A stretch of 64,000 bases of DNA from CAWCUZ01 sp963798795 (GCA_963798795.1 CAWCUZ010000002.1:1054001-1118000); one strand, 5' to 3'; positions 25,978-35,975 are shown, counted from the stretch's first letter. Program-made: numbers and translations. Notes: generated by a model not told the origin, from the sequence alone.

Positions 25978-27276
25978 TTGACCACTGGATCCAAACCGAA
26001 TTCTCCTCCAGGCCGCCGGCGGAATCGCCGTGGCGCCGGACGTCCCAGCGGGCCGGGCGCCGGGCGGCACGGCCACGGCCCGACGTCCACCGCAGCCGCC
26101 CGCGAATCGGTACCGTTCGATCCGGCGCCCGTGCCGTTCGAGACGCTGCTGACGGACCGCTCCCTGCTCCGGGCGCTCGAGCAGCGCGGGTACGTGCAGA
26201 CGACGCCGATTCAGAGCGCGGTGCTGCCGTATGCGCTCACCGGGCGCGACCTGATCGGCTGCGCCGAAACCGGGACCGGCAAGACCGCGGCGTACGTGCT
26301 GCCCATCCTGACGCGGCTCATCCGCGAGGACCGCGAGGCCGGGTCGCGCGCCTCGCACCATTCGACGCGCGCGCTGATCCTGGCGCCCACCCGCGAGCTC
26401 GCCACGCAGATCGACGACGAGATTCAGGGCTTCGCGTATCACGCACCGGTGGCGTCGGCGCCCGTCTACGGCGGGGTGCCGATGGAGCCGCAGGAACGCG
26501 CTCTCAAGGCCGGCGTCGACATTGTCGTCGCCACGCCGGGCCGGCTGCTGGATCACATGCGGAGCAGCGTTGGCGACTTCTCCAGGCTCGAGGTGTTCGT
26601 GCTGGACGAAGCCGACCGGATGATGGACATGGGGTTCTGGCCCGACGTCCGGCGCATCGCGGAGGCGCTGCCGCCCTCCTCCACGCGCCAGACCCTGCTC
26701 TTTTCGGCCACGATGCCGGCCGAGGTGATGCGGTTCGCCGACGCGCTGGCGCCCGACGCCGTGTTCGTGCAGGTCGGCGCCCGGCGGGGTCCGGCGCACA
26801 CGATTTCGCACGAAGCGCACATCCTGCCCGGGCGCGAAAAGGCGACGTTTCTGGCGAAGTACCTCCGCCGATCGCGCGAATCGGCGATCGTGTTCGTCAA
26901 CACGAAGATCGGCGCGGATCGACTGGCGCGCCAGCTCGCCTCGGCGGGCCTGCGGGCGCAGGCGATCCACGCGGACCGGACGCAGGAGGCGCGCACCGCC
27001 GCCATCGAAGCGTTTCGCGCGGGCCGCACCCGCGTGCTCGTGGCCACCGACGTGGCCGCGCGCGGGCTCGACATCGAGGCCGTGGGGCTGATCGTCAACT
27101 ACGAAGTGCCGCGCGGCATCGACTCCTACGTGCACCGCGTGGGCCGGACCGGCCGCAACGAAGCGACCGGACATGCGCTGACGCTGGCGGATCCGAGCGA
27201 GCGGCGCGACCTCGAGCAGATCGAGCACGCCTTCGGCCTGAAGCTGCTCGACGACACGCGGCCGGCGGCGTCGTAG
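25978..27276 (+). CDS. rhlE: DEAD-box ATP-dependent RNA helicase (RhlE-like)
   Basis: About 432 residues. A basic, proline- and arginine-rich head of about 45 residues precedes the helicase core: Q motif region TTPIQSAVLP, motif I AETGTGKT, Ia PTRELATQ, Ib TPGRLLDH, motif II DEAD, motif III SAT, then IVFVNTK, motif V ATDVAARGLD and VI HRVGRTGR. It should unwind short RNA duplexes in ribosome assembly or mRNA decay. The start is TTG at 25978, 13 bases after infA; the head is weakly conserved so the exact start is uncertain. The pairing with infA suggests a translation or cold-adaptation role. Confidence 0.9.
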   Translation: MTTGSKPNSPPGRRRNRRGAGRPSGPGAGRHGHGPTSTAAARESVPFDPAPVPFETLLTDRSLLRALEQRGYVQTTPIQSAVLPYALTGRDLIGCAETGTGKTAAYVLPILTRLIREDREAGSRASHHSTRALILAPTRELATQIDDEIQGFAYHAPVASAPVYGGVPMEPQERALKAGVDIVVATPGRLLDHMRSSVGDFSRLEVFVLDEADRMMDMGFWPDVRRIAEALPPSSTRQTLLFSATMPAEVMRFADALAPDAVFVQVGARRGPAHTISHEAHILPGREKATFLAKYLRRSRESAIVFVNTKIGADRLARQLASAGLRAQAIHADRTQEARTAAIEAFRAGRTRVLVATDVAARGLDIEAVGLIVNYEVPRGIDSYVHRVGRTGRNEATGHALTLADPSERRDLEQIEHAFGLKLLDDTRPAAS

Positions 27277-27315
27277 CGCGTCCGGCGGCGCGGCGCGCGC
27301 GCCGCGAGACGCGGG

Positions 27316-28383
27316 TCAGTCCGAGAATTCCTTCGCCAGGTCCGCGAATTCCCCGTCGGGCGCCAGGTGGCGGTACTGGTTCCAGTGCGGCCGCGCATCG
27401 GCCGAGCGGCCGAGCTTCTCGAGCGTGACGGCCAGGTAGAAGTGCGCCTCGGGATAGCCGGGGTTGATGGCCAGCGCGTCGCGATAGGAGCGCACCGCCT
27501 CGGCATAGCGGGCCAGATCGTGATGGATGTTGCCCAGGTTGAAGTACGCCTCGAAGCACTCCGCGTCGGTCCGAATCGCCTTTTCGTAGAGCGCCTCGGC
27601 CTCCACGAGCTCGTCGCGCTCGTAGTGCACGTTGGCCAGGTTGACGAGCGCCGGCACCAGCAGCGGATCGAACAGCAGGGCCCGCCGGTAGGACGCCGCC
27701 GCGCCCTCCAGGTCCCGCGCCTCGCCATCGTCGAGCTCGGCGCCCTCGAGGAAGTATTTCGCCCCGAGCGCATGGTTCGCTGCCACGATCTGGCCCGTCC
27801 GGTCGGAGGGAAACAAGGGGGGGTCGGGCGCCGGCGCTGCGGCCGGCAGCGCCACGACCCGGGCCGGCGATCGTTCCGATCGCTGCGGCTGAAAATCGAG
27901 AGCCAGCTGACCCTCGCGTTCCGACGCGAGGGCGCGGAGCACGCTGCCCCACGGCTGGCCGCGCTCGAGGTCCGTCATCGCCTGCTTGACGACGTGCAGG
28001 TCGCCGAAGGAGTACCGCCCGGCGACGGGCCGGACGAGCCCCCATTTCTCGAGATGACGGAGATGGTCGTCGCGAAGGGCCGCGTACATCCCGCGCAGGT
28101 CGCGGGCCGAGTAGTACCGCGCGCGGAGGGTCTCGGGATCCGGCAGGCCGGCCTCGCGGCACAGGTCGCCTTCGCTCAGCACGAGCCGCACGTGCGCGGG
28201 TACGCTCGGCGTCTCGCCGGCCGCGATCACGACCGTGGTGACCGGCGTGATCTCGGGACTGAACGTGCCGCCCAGGCGTTCGACGATGGCGCGCGCGTCT
28301 CGCTTCGACAGGACCGCCGGCTTGCCGACGAGGGTGACCTGCTGGCCGGCGAACGGCTGATCGGAGTGCGGCGTGGCAGACAC
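27316..28383 (-). CDS. BRCT - MerR-like - TPR protein
   Basis: About 355 residues in three parts. Residues 11-75 look like a BRCT domain (FAGQQVTLVGKPAVLSKRDA, then ERLGGTFSPEITPVTTVVIA). Residues about 80-150 resemble a MerR winged helix (SARDLRGMYAALRDDHLRHL, EKWGLVRPV, YSFGDLHVVKQA). Residues about 200-345 are TPR repeats (AAASYRRALLFDPLLVPALV, AEALYEKAIRTDAECFEAYF, AVRSYRDALAINPGYPEAHF). The function is unknown; the parts suggest DNA binding plus a protein scaffold. The start is GTG at 28383, divergent from glucokinase. Confidence 0.72.
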   Translation of the reverse strand: MSATPHSDQPFAGQQVTLVGKPAVLSKRDARAIVERLGGTFSPEITPVTTVVIAAGETPSVPAHVRLVLSEGDLCREAGLPDPETLRARYYSARDLRGMYAALRDDHLRHLEKWGLVRPVAGRYSFGDLHVVKQAMTDLERGQPWGSVLRALASEREGQLALDFQPQRSERSPARVVALPAAAPAPDPPLFPSDRTGQIVAANHALGAKYFLEGAELDDGEARDLEGAAASYRRALLFDPLLVPALVNLANVHYERDELVEAEALYEKAIRTDAECFEAYFNLGNIHHDLARYAEAVRSYRDALAINPGYPEAHFYLAVTLEKLGRSADARPHWNQYRHLAPDGEFADLAKEFSD

Positions 28384-28441
28384 GAGACTCGCTGTCTCGA
28401 ACGATGCGACGAGCCATCGCAGATGTCAAGTGCGCGCGGAG

Positions 28442-28447
28442 TATGAT
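28442..28447 (+). promoter_or_regulatory. TATGAT box for glk (leaderless candidate)
   Basis: TATGAT ends six bases before the glk ATG; no ribosome site intervenes, so the transcript would start at the codon. Confidence 0.45.
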
Positions 28448-28453
28448 GCCGGG

Positions 28454-29455
28454 ATGCTGCTCGCCGGCGACGTCGGTGGCACCAAGACGCTGCTCGGTTG
28501 GTATCCTCCCGGCGGCGACGATCGGCCGCGGCCGCAGGTCGTGCGCGAGTACGTCACGCTCGACTTCCACACGCTCGACGACATGGTCGACGCGTTCGTC
28601 GAGGAGACGGGCATCCACCAGGCCGACGCCGGCTGCATCGGCGTCGCCGGCCCCGTCACGGGCACCGTCGCACGGTTGACCAACGGTCCGTGGATGGCGG
28701 ATGCCACCGTGGTCGCGCGGCGGCTCAACGGTCCCATCCTGCTGGTCAACGACCTCGAAGCGATGGCGTATGCCATGCCCGTGCTCGACCCGGACGAACT
28801 GGCGGTGCTGCAGGACGGGATCGCCGTGCCGAGCGGCAACGCCGCGCTGATTGCCGCGGGGACCGGGCTGGGCGAGGCCCTGCTGCACAACGTCGGCGGC
28901 CGGTTCGTGCCGTCGCCATCGGAAGGCGGACACGCCGACTTCCCGGCGCGCACGGCGCGCGAGATCGCGCTCGTCGAACACCTGACGAAGATCTACGGGC
29001 GCGTGGAGAGCGAGCGCGTCGTCTCGGGACACGGACTCGTGAACATCTTCCGCTTCGTGCACGGCACCACGGACCGGCGGATCAGCTGTCGCGGCATCGG
29101 CCCCGACCTCGATCCGCTGGAGCTGCCCGCCGCCATCACGACTTCGGCCCTGGCCCACCACTGCGGGCACTGCGTCGAGACGCTCGACATCTTCGTCGAG
29201 GCCTACGGCGCCGAAGCCGGCAACCTGGCGCTGCGTTCGGTCGCGACCGCCGGGGTGTACATCGGCGGCGGGATTGCGCCGAAAATCCTGCCGGCGCTCG
29301 AACACGGGGGCTTCATGGCGGCGTTCCTCAGCAAGGACCCGATGGTGGACCTGCTGCGGACCTTCCCGGTATCGGTCGTCCTCAACCCCGGCGCAGGGCT
29401 GACCGGCGCCGCCGTCCGCGCGCGCGCGCTGCTCAACGAAGACGAGCCGGCCTGA
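28454..29455 (+). CDS. glk: Glucokinase
   Basis: About 333 residues, typical of the E. coli-type Glk. It phosphorylates glucose with ATP. LLAGDVGGTKTLLG is the phosphate-binding start, GVAGPVTG and LTNGPWMADA the sugar-binding part, LLVNDLEAMAYAM contains the catalytic Asp, AAGTGLGEALL the second phosphate loop and SEGGHADFPA the Glu-rich loop. GIYIGGGIAPKIL-type YIGGGIAPKI closes the fold. ATG at 28454 gives MLLAGDVGG. Confidence 0.93.
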   Translation: MLLAGDVGGTKTLLGWYPPGGDDRPRPQVVREYVTLDFHTLDDMVDAFVEETGIHQADAGCIGVAGPVTGTVARLTNGPWMADATVVARRLNGPILLVNDLEAMAYAMPVLDPDELAVLQDGIAVPSGNAALIAAGTGLGEALLHNVGGRFVPSPSEGGHADFPARTAREIALVEHLTKIYGRVESERVVSGHGLVNIFRFVHGTTDRRISCRGIGPDLDPLELPAAITTSALAHHCGHCVETLDIFVEAYGAEAGNLALRSVATAGVYIGGGIAPKILPALEHGGFMAAFLSKDPMVDLLRTFPVSVVLNPGAGLTGAAVRARALLNEDEPA

Positions 29456-29465
29456 TCGAGCCCGG

Positions 29466-31082
29466 CTACCGCTCGACGCGTTCCGGTTGGACGGCGGGAT
29501 TCGGCGCGAGCTGCGCCAGCGCACCGAGCAGGCGCGTGAGGCCCGCTTCGGTACAGTGGCCCATGAGGCCGATCTGGAGCCAGTTGCGCTGCAGCAGGTA
29601 CTCGCTCTGATACGCGACCAGGAGCCCGCGCTGCTGCAGGCAGTCTCCAATGAGTTTCGCGCTCTGTTCCGGCGGCAGGACGATGGTCACGATGGCGGGC
29701 GTCGCCGTCTCGTCGTCGACGAGCAGCGAAAAACCGAGACCGCGCAACCGTGGACGGATCCACTCCGACAGGGCGGCCAGTTGTTCGATCGGATCGCTCC
29801 TGTCGAAGCGATCCAGAGCCGTCGCGAGCGCGGCCATCAGGTTCGATGAATGGGTGAACGGAATGCCGTTCTTCTCGGCGTAGTAGCCGAGATCCAGGTA
29901 CCGGGGCAGCCGCAGCGGCTCGGACGGAATCGGCTCGGCGTGGAAGACCATCGACAGCCCGGGGAACGAGGCGAGCGCCTTGCCGCTGGCGCCGGAGGCG
30001 AGCCAGACGCCGTCGAGGTCGAGCGGCACGGCGCCCACGGCGCTCACGCAGTCGAGGCAGAGGCGGGCGTCGTGGCGGCCGGCCAGTGCCTTCAGGCGCT
30101 CCACGTCGTTCAGCATGCCCGTGGAGGTCTCGCTGGCCACGGCCCAGATCCAGCCGGCGCCGGTGCGGGCGACGATGTCCTCGACCCGATGGAGATCGAA
30201 CCGGCGGCCCCAGTCGAGCCGGACTGGCACGTGCTCGAGGCTCATCCGCTGCGCGTGATCGATCAGCCGGTCTCCGAACTCGCCATTGCTGAGGACGACG
30301 CCCGCGGCATCGAGCCGGGTCAACTGGGCGCAGACCACGTCGTTCGCCAGCGTGCCGGAGCCCACGAGGATTTGCACGTGCCGGGCGTTGACCAGCCGGC
30401 ACAGCCGCCCGCCGGTCCCGGCAAAGTCGTCCTTGAACCGGCCGTCGCGATGCGACACCGGCGCGCGCTCGAACGCGGCGCGCACCTCGTGCGAGATGCT
30501 GACCGGCCCGGGCAGAAAGCTCAACGGCTCGGCGTGAGGCCCGGTGAACACGGGGGCCGCCTCCTCCAGCCGCTCGATGGGGATGTACATAGGCTGAAAC
30601 GACGCTTCGGCCGTGCCGACGAGCGGCCCGAAGGGGATGAAGCCCAGATGCCGGTAGAGCTTCTCCTGCCGAAGCGTGCCGGAAATGATCGCCAGATCGA
30701 GCCCGCGTGCCAAGCCAAATTCGAGCAGCCGGTCCACCAGCCCCCGGAACACGAAGCCCCGCCGGTAGGCCCGTTCCACGGCCAGGAGGCGCAGCTCGCA
30801 GATTCGCCGGCCGGGTGGCAGGTACGGATCGACGCTGCCGAGCTTCTCGTCGAGCGAGAAGGGTCGCCGGTCGCGGAGGGCGAGCATGCCGACGACCCGG
30901 CCCTGGTCGACGGCCACGACGTAGGTGTTCTGGTTGTGGAACCGGTCCACGTGCCGCCGGTCCGCGTTGGCGGGGTGCTGCGGGATCTCCTCGACGAACG
31001 TCTCGTAGCCGAGCCGGAAGATCTGCTCGAACTCCGAGGGGTCGGTGGCGATCTTGAAGGTCAGGGGCCGGGGGTCAGGCAC
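29466..31082 (-). CDS. GNAT acyltransferase fused to class-V PLP aminotransferase
   Basis: About 538 residues. Residues 1-170 are GNAT-like, with a pattern near the LuxI/FeeM type (FRLGYETFVEE, TYVVAVDQGRVVGMLALR, ICELRLLAVERAYRRGFVFR, YRHLGFIPFGP). Residues about 188-530 are an alanine-glyoxylate-type class-V aminotransferase: LPGPVSISHEV, GSGTLANDVV, SETSTGML, LCLDCVSAVG with Asp344 and GASGKALASFPGL with the probable PLP Lys368. The fusion suggests making and N-acylating one amino compound, but neither substrate is known. The start is GTG at 31082, with TATAAT eleven bases upstream. It is divergent from the M14 peptidase. Confidence 0.8.
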   Translation of the reverse strand: MPDPRPLTFKIATDPSEFEQIFRLGYETFVEEIPQHPANADRRHVDRFHNQNTYVVAVDQGRVVGMLALRDRRPFSLDEKLGSVDPYLPPGRRICELRLLAVERAYRRGFVFRGLVDRLLEFGLARGLDLAIISGTLRQEKLYRHLGFIPFGPLVGTAEASFQPMYIPIERLEEAAPVFTGPHAEPLSFLPGPVSISHEVRAAFERAPVSHRDGRFKDDFAGTGGRLCRLVNARHVQILVGSGTLANDVVCAQLTRLDAAGVVLSNGEFGDRLIDHAQRMSLEHVPVRLDWGRRFDLHRVEDIVARTGAGWIWAVASETSTGMLNDVERLKALAGRHDARLCLDCVSAVGAVPLDLDGVWLASGASGKALASFPGLSMVFHAEPIPSEPLRLPRYLDLGYYAEKNGIPFTHSSNLMAALATALDRFDRSDPIEQLAALSEWIRPRLRGLGFSLLVDDETATPAIVTIVLPPEQSAKLIGDCLQQRGLLVAYQSEYLLQRNWLQIGLMGHCTEAGLTRLLGALAQLAPNPAVQPERVER

Positions 31083-31158
31083 GGGTAGGCGCGATTATAG
31101 ATTCCCGCCCCCGAGGCTTTTCAAGTATGTTGGGACCCGCCTCGGAGGAGCCGTCATC

Positions 31159-32961
31159 ATGGCCGGAAAGCTCGTGTGTGCGCTGGCCGCCAGCACCCTG
31201 CTGGCCGCCGGGCTGCAGGCCCGGCAGCAGGCGCCGGTCGCCAACCTGAAGACCACAGCCGAAGCCACGGACTACAAGTCCACTTCGACGTATGAGGACG
31301 TGGTCAAGTTCATGCAGGCGGTGGCCGACGCCTCGCCGAACATCTTCTACACGACCTACGGCACGACCTACGAAGGCCGTCCGATGCCGATGGCCGTGGT
31401 GGGCACGGGGCTGAAGGACGCCAGCGCGGCCTCGGTGCTGGCCACGAACAAACTGCGAATCCACATCCAGGGCAACATCCACGCCGGCGAGGTCGAGGGC
31501 AAGGAAGCCGCCCAGATCCTGCTGCGAGAGTTCGCCCTCGGCCAGCACGCCGACTGGCTGCGCTCCTCCGTGTTCCTGGTGACGCCGATTTTCAATGCCG
31601 ACGGCAACGAGCGGTTCGAGCTGAACAACCGGCCGCGGCAGAACGGCCCGATCAACGGGATGGGCACGCGCGCCAACGCCCAGGACATCAACATCAACCG
31701 CGACTTCATGAAGCTCGAGTCCCCTGAAGGGCGTGCGTTCGTCAAGCTGTGGAACGACTACGACCCGCACGTGGGTTTCGACCTGCACACCTCCGACGGG
31801 TCGTGCCATGCCTACTACCTGACGTACGCGCCGCCGCTCAATCCCGACACGAGCGACACCATCATGAGCATCATGAAGGACGAATGGTTCCCGTTCGTGA
31901 CGAAGACCGTCAAGGCACAACACGGCTGGGACACGTTCTACTACGGCAACACGTCGGGCGGGTGCCCTGGGACGTTCTCGGGCCGGGGCCAGGCCGCGGG
32001 CCGCGGGCAGGCGGCGGGACGAGGGCAGGCGGCCGGCGGTCGCGGGCAGGCGGCGGGACAAGGGCAGGCGGCCGGCGGCCGCGGGCAGACGGCGGGACAA
32101 GGGCAGGCGGGCGGCGGCCAGGGGGCCGCCGGACGCGGGCAGAGCGCGGGAGCCGGCGGTCCACGCGCGTGGCGCACCTTCGAGCACGTGCCGCGCTTCC
32201 ACAACAACTACGTCGGGTTGCGGAACCGCTTCGCGCTGCTGTCCGAAGCGTACGCCTACGCCACGTTCGAGGACCGCATCAAGGCGACGAGCTATTTCCT
32301 GGACGCGGCCATCACGTTCGCGCACCAGAACGCGGCCAGGCTGATGAAAGCGTGCGCGGATGCGGACCGCGAGTCGATCATCGGCAAGGAGGAAGGCACG
32401 CAGGCGGAGATCGCGACGGGCGGGACCGTGCAGATCCTCATGGGCGAAGTGGAAGACGAACTGAACCCGAACAACGGCGCCCACATGAACCGCCGCGTCG
32501 AGGCGGTGCACCCGGAGACGATGGTGGACCAGATGTGGTTCGCGCCGACGAAGACAGAGGTCGTGCCGTCGATCTACTACATCCCCGCGTCGGCGCGGAC
32601 GTCGCTCGAGCTGCTCCGGCTTCATGGCATCCGCATGGAACACGTCACGGAACCGGTCGCCGGCGTGGAACAGTTCACGATCACGAGCAACACCGCGGGC
32701 CGCGGCGGGCGCGGCGGCCGAGGTGGCGGGCCATCAATCGACTTCGGCACCCACCAGCTTCGCCGGCTGGAGGGCGCGTGGAAGCCGGCGCCAGACGTGA
32801 CGGTGCCGGCCGGTTCGTGGGCCGTGTCGATGGACCAGCCGCTCGCGCGGCTCGCCTTCTACCTGATCGCCCCCACGTCGGACGATGGCCTGGTGAACTG
32901 GAATTTCCTGGACGCCGTGCTGGAGAACGCGCAGACGTACCCGATTCTCCGGAAGCGCTGA
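31159..32961 (+). CDS. Secreted M14-family zinc carboxypeptidase
   Basis: About 600 residues with a signal peptide (CALAASTLLAAGLQA). IQGNIHAGEVEGKE carries the zinc ligands His108 and Glu111; DLHTSDGS holds the third, His210; LLSEAYAYATF contains the probable catalytic Glu363. It should trim peptides outside the cytoplasm. Residues about 275-334 are a (GRGQAAG)n low-complexity insert between the third zinc ligand and the catalytic Glu, so it must loop out of the domain. A second RGG stretch lies near residue 515. GGAGGAG stands eight bases before the ATG. Confidence 0.88.
   Translation: MAGKLVCALAASTLLAAGLQARQQAPVANLKTTAEATDYKSTSTYEDVVKFMQAVADASPNIFYTTYGTTYEGRPMPMAVVGTGLKDASAASVLATNKLRIHIQGNIHAGEVEGKEAAQILLREFALGQHADWLRSSVFLVTPIFNADGNERFELNNRPRQNGPINGMGTRANAQDININRDFMKLESPEGRAFVKLWNDYDPHVGFDLHTSDGSCHAYYLTYAPPLNPDTSDTIMSIMKDEWFPFVTKTVKAQHGWDTFYYGNTSGGCPGTFSGRGQAAGRGQAAGRGQAAGGRGQAAGQGQAAGGRGQTAGQGQAGGGQGAAGRGQSAGAGGPRAWRTFEHVPRFHNNYVGLRNRFALLSEAYAYATFEDRIKATSYFLDAAITFAHQNAARLMKACADADRESIIGKEEGTQAEIATGGTVQILMGEVEDELNPNNGAHMNRRVEAVHPETMVDQMWFAPTKTEVVPSIYYIPASARTSLELLRLHGIRMEHVTEPVAGVEQFTITSNTAGRGGRGGRGGGPSIDFGTHQLRRLEGAWKPAPDVTVPAGSWAVSMDQPLARLAFYLIAPTSDDGLVNWNFLDAVLENAQTYPILRKR
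31978..32160. repeat. GGCCGCGGGCAGGCGGCGG coding repeat in the M14 peptidase
   Basis: Roughly eight 21-24 base units encode GRGQAAG or QGQAAGG. The copies keep frame and differ by a few bases, typical of slippage expansion under reading-frame selection. Confidence 0.85.
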
Positions 32962-32970
32962 TGCTGGAGC

Positions 32971-33120
32971 GCCGGGTCTTCAGACCCGGCGATTTGCGCG
33001 GGGCTGAAGCCCCGGGCCTCCTCCACCAGACGCGCCCGGGGCCTCCTTCACCAGACGCGCCCGGGGCCTTCACCAGACGCGCCCGGGGCCTTCACCAGAC
33101 GCGCCCGGGGCCTCCTTCAG
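32971..33120. repeat. Two hairpins and a CACCAGACGCGCCCGGGGCC tandem array
   Basis: GCCGGGTCT-TC-AGACCCGGC (32971-32990) and GGGGCT-GA-AGCCCC (33000-33013) follow the M14 stop. Then four to five copies of a 20-26 base unit CACCAGACGCGCCCGGGGCC, with or without TCCTT, run to about 33118. The hairpins probably terminate the peptidase transcript; the array lies just before uppS. Confidence 0.8.
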
Positions 33121-33155
33121 CGTTCGGGCGCGGTGCTAAGATCACTCCAGTCTTC

Positions 33156-33947
<792 letters not shown>

Positions 33948-33963
33948 CGGCCGCCGGGGCGCG

Positions 33964-34783
33964 ATGATTCGACTCGTCAGCGGCGCCCTGCTCGTCGCCC
34001 TCGTGCTCGGCGCCGTCTGGCTGCTGCCGCCCTGGGCGTCGGTGGCGCTGGCGGTCCTCGCAGCGGGACTGGCAGGCCACGAGCTGGCCGGCCTCGCGCG
34101 GGCCGCGGGCGCGCGTGTGTCGTCCGAGTTCGCTGCCGTCACGGCCGCCGGCATCGCCCTGACGGTCGCCTGGCCGCACCTGCAGGCGGGCTGGCCGGTG
34201 CCGGACATGCTCGCTGGCGTCCTGCTGGCCGCGGTGATCGCCATCGGCGCGGTGTCGCTGGCCGGCGGTCCACCCGGGCCAGGCGCGCTCTCGGGCGCCG
34301 CCGCGACCTTCATGGCGCCTGTCTACGTCGGGCTGCCGCTCGGCGCGCTCGGCGCCATCCGGGCGGACTACGGCCCCGGCGCGTTCACGCTCGTGCTCGT
34401 GCTGCTCGTCGCCAGCGACTCGGCGCAGTACCTACACGGGGCGCCGGTTCGGACGCCACAAGCTGGCACCGCTCGTGAGCCCGGCCAAGACCGTCGAAGG
34501 CGCCGTCGGTGGCTTCGTCGCCGCGGCCATTCTGGGTGCCTGGCTCGCGCCGCAGTGGCTCGCGATGACGCACGCGCCCGGTCCCGTCGCGGGCGCCCTG
34601 CTGGGCACCCTGCTGGCGGGCGCCGGCATGGTCGGCGACCTGTTCGAATCGCTGCTCAAGCGCAGCGCGGGCGTCAAAGACAGCTCGTCGCTGATCCCCG
34701 GCCATGGCGGGGTGCTCGATCGGATCGACAGCTACCTGTTCGCGGCGCCGGTCTACTTCCTTCTGCTCCGGTACGTCTCGTGA
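33964..34783 (+). CDS. cdsA: Phosphatidate cytidylyltransferase (one frameshift)
   Basis: Polytopic membrane enzyme that makes CDP-diacylglycerol from phosphatidate and CTP. The N-terminal part has five hydrophobic segments and reaches LVASDSAQY; the rest, in another frame, reads SPAKTVEGAVGGFVAA, then VGDLFESLLKRSAGVKDSS and HGGVLDRIDSYLFAAP, the CdsA signature. The frames join by removing one C at about 34431: TAC-CTAC should read TAC-TAC, giving the usual YYTGRRFGRHKLAP. The break is therefore probably a sequence error. The gene lies 16 bases after uppS and before dxr. Confidence 0.88.
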
Positions 34784-34799
34784 CGGTGGCGATCACCTC

Positions 34800-35975
34800 G
34801 TGAAGCGCATCGCGATTCTCGGATCGACCGGATCGATTGGCCGCAGCACGCTGGCGGTGGTGGACGCCCACGCGGACCGGCTTCAGGTCGTGGGCCTCGC
34901 CGCGGGGGAGAACGCGGGACGGCTCGCAGAGCAGACGACGCGCTATCAGCCCGACGTCGTCGCGCTTGCGACCGACGCCGCGCGGCGCGATTTCGAGGCG
35001 CGCGTCCCGGCCGGCCAGCGGCCCCGCTCGGCGGCGGTCGGCCGAGAAGGGCTGCTGGCCGTGGCGACGCATCCGGCCGCCGACGTGGTGCTGTGTGCCA
35101 CGTCCGGGAGCGCCGCGCTCGAGGCCGTGCTCGCGGCGATCGAGGCGGGCAAGGCGGTCGCGCTCGCCAACAAGGAAGTGCTCGTCATGGCGGGCGCCCT
35201 CATGGTCGACGCGGCACGCCGGCGCGGCGTGTCCATTTTGCCGGTGGACAGCGAGCACAATGCGATCCACCAGTGCCTTCACGGCCGCTCGCGCGACGAG
35301 GTCCGCCGTCTGATTCTCACGGCGTCCGGCGGCCCGTTTCGGCGTCTCGACGCGGCCGCGCTCGGCCGCGTCACACCCGACGACGCCCTGCGGCATCCGA
35401 CCTGGCAGATGGGCCGGAAGATCACGATCGACTCGGCCACGCTCATGAACAAGGGGCTCGAGGTCATCGAGGCGCACTGGCTGTTCGGCGTCACGTCGCC
35501 ACAGATCGACGTCGTCGTGCATCCGCAGTCGGTCGTGCATTCGATGGTGGAGCTGCGAGACGGCTCGGTTATCGCGCAGTTGAGCGTGACCGACATGCGG
35601 CTGCCGATTCAGTACGCGTTGTCCTACCCCGAACGGTGGGACGGCTCACTGCCCGCACTCGACGTGGCCTCGCTCGGCTCGCTCGAGTTCGAGCCGCCGG
35701 ATCCCGCGCGGTTCCCCTGCCTGAGGCTGGCCCGCGAAGCGCTCGAGCACGGCGGCGCGTGGCCGGCCGTCCTGAACGCGGCGAACGAAGTGGCGGTGGA
35801 CGCGTTCCTCGCGGGACGGCTCGAGTTTCCGGGCATCCCGCGCCTCATTGCGCGCGCGCTCGACGAGGCCGGCGTCCGCTTCGAGACACCGCGGACCCTC
35901 GCCGACGTGCAGGCCGTCGACGCATGGACCCGCGCGTTTTCCGCGCAATTGGCCCGTACGCTACCATCCAATTAG
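34800..35975 (+). CDS. dxr: 1-deoxy-D-xylulose 5-phosphate reductoisomerase
   Basis: About 391 residues. It converts DXP to 2-C-methyl-D-erythritol 4-phosphate with NADPH and a divalent metal in the MEP isoprenoid route. AILGSTGSIGRSTL is the nucleotide loop, ALANKEVLVMAG and PVDSEHNAIHQ the active-site loops, TASGGPFR, HPTWQMGRKITIDSATLMNK and NAANEVAVDAF follow. The start is GTG at 34800, giving VKRIAILGSTG. It feeds precursor for the UppS product encoded upstream in the same operon. Confidence 0.96.
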   Translation: MKRIAILGSTGSIGRSTLAVVDAHADRLQVVGLAAGENAGRLAEQTTRYQPDVVALATDAARRDFEARVPAGQRPRSAAVGREGLLAVATHPAADVVLCATSGSAALEAVLAAIEAGKAVALANKEVLVMAGALMVDAARRRGVSILPVDSEHNAIHQCLHGRSRDEVRRLILTASGGPFRRLDAAALGRVTPDDALRHPTWQMGRKITIDSATLMNKGLEVIEAHWLFGVTSPQIDVVVHPQSVVHSMVELRDGSVIAQLSVTDMRLPIQYALSYPERWDGSLPALDVASLGSLEFEPPDPARFPCLRLAREALEHGGAWPAVLNAANEVAVDAFLAGRLEFPGIPRLIARALDEAGVRFETPRTLADVQAVDAWTRAFSAQLARTLPSN

